From Mesorhizobium sp. J428 (GTDB taxonomy: Bacteria > Pseudomonadota > Alphaproteobacteria > Rhizobiales > Rhizobiaceae): a stretch of 64,000 nucleotides of DNA. The stretch spans positions 620,001 through 684,000 of the forward strand of contig NZ_JAJOMX010000001.1 in NCBI RefSeq assembly GCF_024699925.1, given 5' to 3'. This document shows, piece after piece, positions 1-7,099 of the stretch (its first letter is position 1; the number at the start of each line of letters is the position of its first letter). The notes beneath the pieces were generated by a model. It did no database searches and was not told the DNA's origin. It worked only from the letters and a program-made list of their open reading frames with translations. A program made the position numbers and the translations under genes.

Positions 1-567
1 GAGGATGCACAGAAGCGCCGGCCCGATCGAGCCGATGAACAGGTGGCCGATCGGCGTCTCCGTCAGCGAGCCGTAGATCATGATCAGCAGGCTTGGCGGG
101 ATGATGACCGACAGCGAGCCGGAAATGGCTGCGAGCGCTACGGAGAAGCTGCGCGTGTAGCCGACGCGCTGCAGCTCCGGGCCGGCGAGCGTGGCGAGCG
201 CGGCCGCACTTGCCGTGCCGGAGCCGGACACCGCGCCGAGCAGGCCGCCGGTGATGAGCGTTGCGACACCGAGCGGAAAGCGCCGGTAGCCGGCGATGCG
301 GTGGCCGACGCGGAACAAGTCGACGATGACGCCGCCCTTCAGCAGCAGCTGCGCCATGAGGAGATAAAGCGGAATGATCGACAGCGTGTAGGTGGACGCC
401 GTGTAGAACGTATCGGTTCCGATGATGCCGTTGAGCACGCCCGGCCCGATCCACAGAATGATGCCGAGAATACCCGCCCCGAGCAGGCAGGTCGCGACCG
501 CCTGACCTGCCATCATGAAGACGACAATCCACGCGGTGACGGCCCAGATGATCCAGTCCTTGGACAT
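1..567 (-). CDS. TRAP transporter large permease (DctM-like), partial
   Basis: Reading the minus strand from an ATG at 567 gives 189 codons that run off the window. The protein is very hydrophobic (start MSKDWIIWAVTAWIVVF) and contains the DctM hallmark stretch GAVSGSGTASAAALATL followed by SLSVIIPPSLLIMIYGSLT. DctM forms the 12-helix channel of tripartite ATP-independent periplasmic transporters, which import organic acids or sulfonates using ion gradients. It lies 59 nt downstream of the dctP reading, consistent with one operon. The small membrane subunit DctQ, usually between P and M, is not present here. The C-terminal two thirds lie outside the window. Confidence 0.88.
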   Translation of the reverse strand, partial: MSKDWIIWAVTAWIVVFMMAGQAVATCLLGAGILGIILWIGPGVLNGIIGTDTFYTASTYTLSIIPLYLLMAQLLLKGGVIVDLFRVGHRIAGYRRFPLGVATLITGGLLGAVSGSGTASAAALATLAGPELQRVGYTRSFSVALAAISGSLSVIIPPSLLIMIYGSLTETPIGHLFIGSIGPALLCIL

Positions 568-626
568 GCCCGATCCCTCGTCCGATCCGACGGCGCCGCG
601 CGAACGCGACGCCGCAAGGATGGTCC

Positions 627-1723
627 TTACTTGGCCAGATAGTCGGCGACGCCGTCCGGCAGGGTGCCGCCCTCGGCCTGGATGAGCTCGGCATAGAGCT
701 TCGCAGCTGCCTTGGCCGGATGGCCGTTGGCCTCGGTCTTCTCGATCCACGCCACCCACGTGTCGGCGGCGGCCTTCTCGATGTGCTGCTTCATCGCGGG
801 CGACAGGTCGTTGATCGAGGTGAACTCGCCGCCATCCTTGGCGATCGACTCGTCCTTCACCTTGGTCAGACGCGTCTGCCACTCCGTCGCATTCGACGCG
901 GCGACCTCGCGGGCGGTCTTGTCGAAGGTCGCCTTCTGCTCGTCGGTAAGCTCGTTCCAGGCGGCGTCGCTGATCGCGAGATAGCTCTCCCAGTGACCGA
1001 TCGACACGTCGACGATCGAATGGCGCAGCAACTGCTGCAGCGAATAGGACGGCCAGTCGGAGATGGCGATGACGAGACCCTCGATCGTGCCGCGCGACGC
1101 CGCCTCGAAAGCCTGCGAACCGGGCAGCGTCACCGGGGTGGCGCCAAGCTTCTCCAGCATGATCGTGTGCAGCGCTGAGCCAGCGCGCAGCGGCGTGCCG
1201 TTGAAGTCGGCCGGCTCCTTCAGCACCTTCTTCACGGTCGAGATCGAATAGGGCGCGGTGGCGCCGAGCGCCCAGGCGCGGATGCCCTTGTCGGCGATCT
1301 CGTATGCTGATAGAACGTCTTGCCGTCCTTCAGCACCACGTCGGAATCGAGCATCTTCTGGAAGGCGCGTGTGACCATCGGCGAGTCCGTGCCGTAGGCC
1401 GGCAGTTGGGTCACGTCGGACAGCGGGAAGCGGCCTTCATGGTACGGCGCGAGCAGAGGTGCTGCGACGGCAATCGTGCCGCTGGTGAGTGCATCCAGTT
1501 CCTTGCCGACGCCGACCAGCTCGCCGGCGTAGAAGCGGGTGAACTTGACGTCCGGTATGCCCTTCTCAATCGCATCGGCGAACGGATCCATATGCGCGCC
1601 GACCCAGGGGTGCGGCTTGCCGAGGCCGGTCGAGATGATGAGATCGGCCGCGCTGGCGGAGGTGCCCAGCGCCGCACCGAGAAGTGCGGTCGCCGTCACC
1701 AATTTACGTGCGAAATGAAACAT
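627..1723 (-). pseudogene. TRAP transporter substrate-binding protein (DctP-like), frameshifted
   Basis: Two overlapping minus-strand readings, 1723 to about 1305 and about 1305 to 627, together make one DctP-family periplasmic protein of about 365 aa. The first half begins with a signal peptide (MFHFARKLVTATALLGAALG, cleavage near SASA-AD). The second resumes at AYEIADKGIRAWALGATAPY. Frame is lost near 1300-1313, where one missing base would restore it. A GGAGG ribosome-binding site precedes the ATG at 1723. The full protein would capture the ligand for the membrane subunits encoded just downstream. As written the product would be truncated, but both halves look otherwise well conserved, so a sequencing error or a very recent mutation is likely. 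Confidence 0.85.
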
Positions 1724-1900
1724 ATGCCCTCCCTTGGGACAGCCGGAATCGTTTCGAGGCCAGGGGGCTCGACATTCGCGGCGCTACATTGGATACGACC
1801 GGCCTCCACCGGTCCCGCAAACGTCCCTTCTGCCTGGATCGGCACTCCTCCGGGAACGTCCACATCATTCATGCTAATCTCTTTTGCCGGTTTGTAAACA

Positions 1901-1929
1901 GAAATGAATCACGAGTCATAATTCATTTC
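1901..1929. promoter_or_regulatory. Inverted repeat, likely TetR operator
   Basis: GAAATGAAT at 1901-1909 and ATTCATTTC at 1921-1929 form a perfect 9-bp inverted repeat with an 11-nt spacer. It lies in the intergenic region between the divergent dctP and TetR genes, and a TTGACA (1933-1938) starts 3 nt after its end. TetR-family proteins typically bind such palindromes in the divergent promoter of their own gene. The assignment is inferred from position and symmetry. Confidence 0.6.
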
Positions 1930-1971
1930 GGTTTGACACATCCGCTTTGCGTCATTAGCGTCCGGTGAGCC

Positions 1972-2631
1972 ATGGCTACCAATCCAACGACAGCAACAGC
2001 CGCATCCCGCCTGCCGCGCGAGGTCCGAAAACCCCGGCTTTCCCGCGCGGAAAAGGCAGAGGCAACGCGGGCACGCCTGTTCGAGGCGGCGATCGAGATC
2101 GTCGGCGAGCTGGGCTATGCGGGCGCGTCGGTGGCGCTGATCACGGCGCGGGCGAATGTGGCGCAGGGCACGTTCTACAACTACTTCGAGTCGCGGCAGG
2201 ACCTGCTCGACCAGCTGCTGCCCTCGATCAGCGAGCGGCTGCACGAACTGATCCGCCAGAGGGTCATGGAAGCGCCGGACGACCCGATCGAGCGCGAGAA
2301 GGCCCGTCTCGCCGGCTTCTTCGAATTCCTCGAAAAGGAACCGCACCTCTTCAAGATCCTCAGCGAAGGCTCCGTCCAGGCCCCGCGCGGCTTCCGCGCC
2401 CATCTGGAAAAGCAGTCGGCGAGCTATCGCCGCGCGCTGGAATATGAGCGACGGCGCGGCAACCTGCTGATCGACGATCCGCTGGAGATCGACATCCTGA
2501 TGCAGATGCTGATCTCGACCCGTGAATACCTGTCGGGCCGCTTCTGTTATGAGGACGGCGACTTCGTGAGGCCTGCACCGGGCGTCGTCGACACCTATGT
2601 GAAGCTTCTGCGCGGCAAGGTCTTCAAATGA
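1972..2631 (+). CDS. TetR/AcrR family transcriptional regulator
   Basis: A 219-aa protein with a TetR N-terminal helix-turn-helix at about residues 28-75 (ARLFEAAIEIVGELGYAGAS, then AQGTFYNYFESRQDLLDQL, containing the typical FYNYF motif). The C-terminal ligand-binding domain is not assignable to a ligand. It is divergent from the TRAP transporter genes and overlaps the next gene by 4 nt (ATGA). The palindrome at 1901-1929 is its probable operator, so it likely represses itself and the transporter until a substrate or CoA ester binds. The ligand is unknown. Confidence 0.9.
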   Translation: MATNPTTATAASRLPREVRKPRLSRAEKAEATRARLFEAAIEIVGELGYAGASVALITARANVAQGTFYNYFESRQDLLDQLLPSISERLHELIRQRVMEAPDDPIEREKARLAGFFEFLEKEPHLFKILSEGSVQAPRGFRAHLEKQSASYRRALEYERRRGNLLIDDPLEIDILMQMLISTREYLSGRFCYEDGDFVRPAPGVVDTYVKLLRGKVFK

Positions 2632-3131
2632 CGGCAGTCGAAACCGCCCGCGCCGAACGCGGCGACGTGCCGTCCTTCTTCCACATCAACGTCAACTGCT
2701 CCGACTTCGACCGGTCGATGGCCTTCTACCGGCTGATCGGCTTCGAGGTCGTCAACGCCTTTGCCGGCGACGCCTCCTTCGGCGAGGTGGGCCTCGGACC
2801 CGTGCTGCGGCTGCCCGACGACTGCAAGGGACGCGCCGCGCTGATGATGCTGAAGGGCGACGAGCGCGGCATGCGGCTCGACCTTCTGGAATGGACCTCG
2901 CCGCGACTGCCTGCCCCTCCCCCTCGCTCGATGGCCCAGCCGGGCGTCGGCCGCATCTGCCTGCGCACCTTCGACGCCGAAGCGGTCTACCGGCGCCTCT
3001 CGGCCGCCGGGCACCTTTGCTACACGGAGCCGACGCGGGTTGTCCTGGGCGGGTCGGTGATCAACGTGTTCTGCGCGGAAGATCCGGATGGGGTGGTGAT
3101 CGAGTTCATGGAGTTTCTGGGGGCGGCGTAG
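2628..3131 (+). CDS. VOC family protein (glyoxalase/dioxygenase fold)
   Basis: A 167-aa protein whose start FFHINVNCSDFDRSMAFYRL and end EDPDGVVIEFMEFLG are the two metal-ligand ends of a vicinal-oxygen-chelate fold (His near residue 19, Glu near residue 160). Such proteins include glyoxalase I, epimerases and ring-cleavage dioxygenases, and the sequence does not tell which. It is translationally coupled to the TetR gene by an ATGA overlap, so it probably acts on the compound sensed by that regulator. Confidence 0.8.
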   Translation: MTAVETARAERGDVPSFFHINVNCSDFDRSMAFYRLIGFEVVNAFAGDASFGEVGLGPVLRLPDDCKGRAALMMLKGDERGMRLDLLEWTSPRLPAPPPRSMAQPGVGRICLRTFDAEAVYRRLSAAGHLCYTEPTRVVLGGSVINVFCAEDPDGVVIEFMEFLGAA

Positions 3132-3163
3132 GGCGTGCCTTTGACGCCCGAGGAAAAAGAGAG

Positions 3164-3317
3164 CCCCTCACCGTCTCGGGCTACGCCCGATCCACCTCTC
3201 CCCCATGCAATGGGGGAGAGGAGTGGCGCCAAGATTTCCGCTGCTACTCCTCTCCCCCACCTCGTGGGGGAGAGGTGGCACGCGAAGCGTGACGGTGAGG
3301 GGGAACTCGTAAAGAGC
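3164..3317. repeat. Intergenic palindromic repeat, copy 1
   Basis: About 154 bp opening with CCCTCACCGTC and closing with GACGGTGAGGG. Inside are CACCTCTCCCCC and GGGGGAGAGGTGG arms and a second nested pair flanking a centre that reads AGTGGCGCCAAGATTTCCGC. The outer arms and the tail GGGAACTCGTAAAGAGC are shared almost base for base with the copy at 3853-4007. This type of GC-rich dispersed palindrome is common between genes in Rhizobiales. No coding function is seen. Confidence 0.85.
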
Positions 3318-3394
3318 AACCTGACTAAAGCAGCATTGTCGGCATATCCGCGTAAGTCGATAGTTCTCAGCGCAACCGCCGTCGGGAGCCATTG

Positions 3395-3826
3395 ATGGAC
3401 GACGATGCGTCAAAGCCGTCACGCAGCCGGCGCCGGCCGGGCACGACCGAGCGCGCGCGGGAGCTTCGACACGGCGACAACCTGGCCGAGGGCAAACTCT
3501 GGAGCGAACTGAAGGATCGGCGACTGGGCGGCCACAAGTTTGTCCGGCAGTTTCCCATCGGGCCATACTTTGCCGATTTCGCCTGCCGGGAAAAGCGGCT
3601 GGTCGTGGAACTGGATGGCAGCCAGCACGCGGATTCACAGCGCGACCGACGACGCGATGCATTCATGCAGCAGGCGGGATGGTCGGTGATCCGATTCTGG
3701 AGCCACGAGGCACGGTCGCAGACGCAGTCGGTCTGCGAGACGATCCTGGCGGCACTTGCAGGGGAGATCGGCGAGGAGGTTGTCGCGCGGGATCTGCGGT
3801 TTGTGCCTGGTCGAAGGGACGGGTAG
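3395..3826 (+). CDS. DUF559 endonuclease-domain protein
   Basis: A 143-aa protein with the DUF559 (very-short-patch-repair-like, PD-(D/E)XK fold) signature: LWSELKDRRLGGHKFVRQFP, then YFADFACREKRLVVELDG, SQHADSQRDRRRDAFMQQAG and a final VIRFWSHE. The acidic residues in ADF and VELDG are the expected catalytic positions. I chose the ATG at 3395; a TTG lies one codon earlier. The gene is flanked on both sides by copies of the same palindromic repeat (3164-3317, 3853-4007). Its role is unknown. It may be a solitary nuclease associated with the repeats. Confidence 0.82.
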   Translation: MDDDASKPSRSRRRPGTTERARELRHGDNLAEGKLWSELKDRRLGGHKFVRQFPIGPYFADFACREKRLVVELDGSQHADSQRDRRRDAFMQQAGWSVIRFWSHEARSQTQSVCETILAALAGEIGEEVVARDLRFVPGRRDG

Positions 3827-3852
3827 CACCGTGGGAGAGGTTTGCGCCAAGT

Positions 3853-4007
3853 CCCCCTCACCGTCTCGGGCTACGCCCGATCCACCTCTCCCCCACAAAG
3901 TGGGGGCGAGGAGTAGCAGCTCAAACCTTGGCGCCACTCCTCTCCCCCATGGCATGGGGAAGAGGTGGCACGCGAAGCGTGACGGTGAGGGGGAACTCGT
4001 AAAGAGC
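3853..4007. repeat. Intergenic palindromic repeat, copy 2
   Basis: Same outer arms and same 3' tail as the copy at 3164-3317, in direct orientation. The central segment, from about 3893 to 3967, matches copy 1 only when reverse complemented: copy 2 reads GGAGTAGCAGC...TTGGCGCCACTCC where copy 1 reads GGAGTGGCGCCAA...GCTGCTACTCC. The copies therefore differ by an inversion of the core between the inverted-repeat arms. Confidence 0.85.
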
Positions 4008-4024
4008 CAGCGAGGGCGGCGCAC

Positions 4025-4882
4025 CTATTCTTTAAAATAATCCGGCTTACCCGTCGTCCAGGTCTCACCCCAGAGCTGGCCGCCGCCGTCGACGGTCAAG
4101 AGTTCGCCAGTGACGAACTTTCCGGTGGGGCCGCCGAGATAGACGCAGGCTTCGGCGATGTCCCAGGCGTCGCCGGCGCGCATCATGGGGTTGGAGCGCG
4201 GATAGGCGGCGCGGGCTTCGGGGGTGTAGACCTTCCAGCCGTCGGTCTCGATGGCGCCGGGCGCGACGCAGTTGACGCGGATGCCGAGCGGCGCCCATTC
4301 GACGGCGACGCTCTTCGACAGGCCGATGACGCCGGACCGCGCCGCGATGGTGTGCGCCACGCCGTAGAGGCCGTGCGTGGTGACGACCACGACATTGACG
4401 ATGCTGCCCGGCTGGCCCGCGTCGCGCCACTTGCGCGCAGCGGCCTGCATCATGAACCAGGTGCCGTTGAGATTGGTGTTGATGACCGCGTTCCAGCCCT
4501 TCACGCTGAAATCGATCGCAGCCTGAGGGAACTGGCCGCCGGCGCTGTTGACGAGGATGTCGAGCCGGCCGTGTTCGGCCCAGACGGTGTCGAAGAAGGC
4601 GGCGACGCCTTCCGGCTCGCGGACGTCGACCGTGTGGCCGCTGCACTTGAGCCCGTTGGCGGTGATCGCCTTGACGACATCGGCGACCTTGCCCTCGCTG
4701 CGGCCGGAAATGACGACATGCGCGCCCATGCGCGCGAACAGCCACGCCGTCGCACGGCCGATGCCGCCCGCGCCGCCAGAGACCAGCACGACCTGGCCGG
4801 CGAGCGAACCCTCGGCGTAGACGGTGGGGTGGACCGCGAGGTCGGCGTCGGTGAAGCCGAATTGTTCGGGCGTCTCACTCAC
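4025..4882 (-). CDS. SDR family oxidoreductase, atypical active site (AtuB/AtuG-like)
   Basis: A 285-aa short-chain dehydrogenase. The GTG start at 4882 overlaps the stop of the upstream acyl-CoA dehydrogenase gene (GTGA), so longer readings into that gene are rejected. The Rossmann glycine motif is VLVSGGAGGIGRATAWLF and the NAG-type motif is NSAGGQFP. Where classical SDRs have Tyr-x3-Lys, this protein has GVAHTIAARSGVIGL, so Tyr and Lys are replaced by Thr and Arg. This resembles CoA-ester-acting SDRs of the 2,4-dienoyl-CoA reductase and AtuG type. Its position in the operon supports action on a branched or unsaturated acyl-CoA. Confidence 0.85.
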   Translation of the reverse strand: MSETPEQFGFTDADLAVHPTVYAEGSLAGQVVLVSGGAGGIGRATAWLFARMGAHVVISGRSEGKVADVVKAITANGLKCSGHTVDVREPEGVAAFFDTVWAEHGRLDILVNSAGGQFPQAAIDFSVKGWNAVINTNLNGTWFMMQAAARKWRDAGQPGSIVNVVVVTTHGLYGVAHTIAARSGVIGLSKSVAVEWAPLGIRVNCVAPGAIETDGWKVYTPEARAAYPRSNPMMRAGDAWDIAEACVYLGGPTGKFVTGELLTVDGGGQLWGETWTTGKPDYFKE

Positions 4883-6087
4883 CGCTCCATCCCCTTCAGC
4901 AGTTCGCCGGCGATGATCATCTTGCGCACCTCGGTGGTGCCGGCGCCGATCTCCATCAGCTTGGTCGAGCGGAACAGGCGGTTGATCTCCGATTCCCAGA
5001 TATAGCCCGTGCCGCCATGCACCTGCACGGCGAGGTCGAGAACCCTGTGGGTGGTCTCGGCGGCGTACATCACCGATGCGGCGGTGAGCTTGTGGATGTC
5101 GCCGCGCCCTCCCCCGCCGATCTCCAGCGGCGCGGCCGCGGCAAGCACGCGGTAGGTGAAGGCGCGGATGGTCTCGACCTGGACATACATATCGGCCAGC
5201 ATCGACTGCACCATCTGGAACGAACCGATCGGCTTGGCGAACTGCTTGCGCGTCTTGGCGTATTCGACCGACAGTTCCAGCGCGCGCTCGGCGATGCCGA
5301 GGCAGAGCGGCGAGATCATCGCGCGCTCGAGGTCGAGCCCGCTCATGACGATGGCGACGCCGCGATTCTCGCCGCCCACGAGGTTCTCCGCAGGCACGCG
5401 GCAATCCTCGAACAGAAGCTCGCCGGTCTGGCTGCCGCGATAGCCCATCTTCTTCAGCTTCTGGGCGACCTTGAAGCCCTTCATGCCCTTCTCGACGATG
5501 AAGGCCGAGATGCCGTGCGCGCCCTTTTCCCTGTCGGTCTTGGCGTAGACCAGCAGCACGTCGGCCACCGGGCCGTTGGTGATGTAGATCTTCGAGCCGT
5601 TGAGCACGTAGTGGTCGCCGTCGCGGCGCGCCGTGGTGCGCATCGAGCCGAGCGCATCGGAGCCGGCGCCGGGCTCGGTCAGGCCGAGCGCGCCGATCTT
5701 GCGGCCGGAGCAGAGGTCGGGGAGGTATTTCCTGCGCTGCGCGTCATTGCCGTTGCGATAGATGTTGTTGGCGCAGAGATTGTCGTGCGCGACCCAGGCG
5801 AGCGCCATGGCGTGGTTCCAGCGCGCCATGCCCTGCAGGACGAGGCCCGCGGCGACGAGATCGAGCCCGGCCCCGCCAAACTCTTCGGGGATGGTGATGC
5901 CGAACAGGCCGTTGTCGCCGATCTTCGGGAAGGCGTCCTCGGGCCACCATTCCTCATTGTCCATCCGTTCGGACAGCGCATAGAGCTCGTTGCGGGCGAA
6001 GCGGTCCGCATTGTCGAGGATCATCTGCTGATCGGCGTCGAGGTCGAACAGGTTCGGCTTCTCGTTGAGCCCGGTGAAGTCCTGCAT
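4879..6087 (-). CDS. Acyl-CoA dehydrogenase, isovaleryl-CoA dehydrogenase type
   Basis: A 402-aa FAD enzyme that introduces a 2,3-double bond into an acyl-CoA. The ATG at 6087 is preceded by GAGGA at good spacing; further upstream starts add non-conserved sequence. Motifs are LTEPGAGSDALGSM (FAD/substrate), YITNGPVADVLLVYAK, RKQFAKPIGSFQMVQ and VQVHGGTGY. The usual catalytic Glu of the C-terminal YEGT motif is absent (IGAGTTEVR), while a Glu occurs at residue 254 in SGLDLERAM. That is the arrangement in isovaleryl-CoA dehydrogenases and their citronellyl-CoA relatives. The neighbouring carboxylase subunits fit a 3-methyl-branched substrate. Confidence 0.88.
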   Translation of the reverse strand: MQDFTGLNEKPNLFDLDADQQMILDNADRFARNELYALSERMDNEEWWPEDAFPKIGDNGLFGITIPEEFGGAGLDLVAAGLVLQGMARWNHAMALAWVAHDNLCANNIYRNGNDAQRRKYLPDLCSGRKIGALGLTEPGAGSDALGSMRTTARRDGDHYVLNGSKIYITNGPVADVLLVYAKTDREKGAHGISAFIVEKGMKGFKVAQKLKKMGYRGSQTGELLFEDCRVPAENLVGGENRGVAIVMSGLDLERAMISPLCLGIAERALELSVEYAKTRKQFAKPIGSFQMVQSMLADMYVQVETIRAFTYRVLAAAAPLEIGGGGRGDIHKLTAASVMYAAETTHRVLDLAVQVHGGTGYIWESEINRLFRSTKLMEIGAGTTEVRKMIIAGELLKGMER

Positions 6088-6316
6088 TTTCCTCAATCCT
6101 CCCGTTTCAGCCGCGCCCGGCAGCCCTTTCTCCGTCGTTAATGAGATCATTTCATCATTTACGCAAGAGGCCAATGCGCAGTTTTGCCACGGAAACGGCA
6201 GGAACCCCTGCCTGACAATGACTTGGCTGCGGAAAAGCACTGCATTGCGGTTGACAACGTTGATGAACTGAAATCATTTAGATGGAGACAAAGCAGGAAA
6301 AGCAGCGGGGGAGACC
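6088..6316. promoter_or_regulatory. Divergent promoter region between dehydrogenase and hydratase operons
   Basis: This 229-nt gap separates the minus-strand acyl-CoA dehydrogenase/SDR pair from the plus-strand carboxylase operon. It has AT-rich patches unusual for the surroundings: AATGA-GA-TCATT at 6140-6151, ATCATTT at 6154-6160, and GAAATCATTT at 6269-6278. A TTGACA lies at 6251-6256, but no convincing -10 follows at standard distance. The ATCATTT-like half-sites resemble those in the 1901-1929 palindrome, so a shared TetR regulator is possible but not shown. Confidence 0.35.
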
Positions 6317-7099
6317 GTGACAGAGCCAGTCCTGATCGAGCGCCGCGGCGCGGTTCAATGGATCACGATCAATCGCGAGGAGCGCCGCAACGCGCTGAAC
6401 GAGAAGGTCGCGCTCGGCATCCAGGCGGGGCTCGACTCGGCCGAGGCGGACAGGAGCGTGCGCGCCGTGGTGCTGACGGGCGCCGGCGACAAGGCCTTCT
6501 GCGCCGGCGGCGACCTGCAGCTCCAGGCGGACGGAACCCCGTTCACCATCGACGCCGCCGACCCGCGCCACTACGTCGCCCGGCTGTTGCGGCGCATGGA
6601 CGCCTGCCGGCTGCCGATCATCGCCCGCGTTAACGGGCCGGCGCTCGCCGGCGGCTTCGGCATCTTGTGCGCCTGCGACCTCGCGGTGGCCCGTGAAGAT
6701 GCGAAACTGGGCGTCACCGAGGTCAAGGTCGGCATCTTCCCGATGATGATCCTGCCTTATCTGCTGCGGATCGTTTCCTACCGGCGCATGATGGAACTGT
6801 GCCTTACCGGTGAACTGATCACCGGGGCGCAGGCAGTCGCAGACGACATCGTGAACTATGCCGTGCCGGCCGCCGAGCTGGATACGAAACTCGACTGGCT
6901 GCTTGCCCGCGTCACCGACAAGTCGCCAACCGGGATCAGGCTTGGCAAGCAGGCGCTGGCGAAGATCCGCGAGATGTCGACAGACGCCGCACTCGAATAT
7001 GCGCAGTTCATGCTCGCCAACATGACCCGCACCAAGGACGCCCGCGAAGGCATGCTCGCCTTCAACGAGAAGCGCGCCCCCAACTGGACGGCGGAATGA
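6317..7099 (+). CDS. Enoyl-CoA hydratase/isomerase (crotonase) family protein
   Basis: A 260-aa crotonase. The GTG start at 6317 follows a GGGGAG ribosome-binding site. The oxyanion-hole segments are KAFCAGGDLQL and VNGPALAGGFGILCACDLAV. The first catalytic Glu of classical hydratases (GGG-x-E) is replaced (GGFGIL), while the second is kept in LGVTEVKVGIFP. This resembles methylglutaconyl- and isohexenylglutaconyl-CoA hydratases (LiuC/AtuE). It is the first gene of the plus-strand operon and overlaps the atuA-like gene by 4 nt. Hydration of the carboxylated enoyl-CoA product is the likely step, inferred from context. Confidence 0.85.
   Translation: MTEPVLIERRGAVQWITINREERRNALNEKVALGIQAGLDSAEADRSVRAVVLTGAGDKAFCAGGDLQLQADGTPFTIDAADPRHYVARLLRRMDACRLPIIARVNGPALAGGFGILCACDLAVAREDAKLGVTEVKVGIFPMMILPYLLRIVSYRRMMELCLTGELITGAQAVADDIVNYAVPAAELDTKLDWLLARVTDKSPTGIRLGKQALAKIREMSTDAALEYAQFMLANMTRTKDAREGMLAFNEKRAPNWTAE

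Noticed and set aside
3132..4024. Short open frames across the palindromic repeats
   Set aside because: They arise from the repeats' composition, differ between the two copies and have no start-site or family support.
4883..5404. Longer N-terminus for the SDR protein
   Set aside because: The extra 174 residues are an Arg-rich out-of-frame reading of the acyl-CoA dehydrogenase gene. The GTG at 4882 in a GTGA overlap is the natural start.
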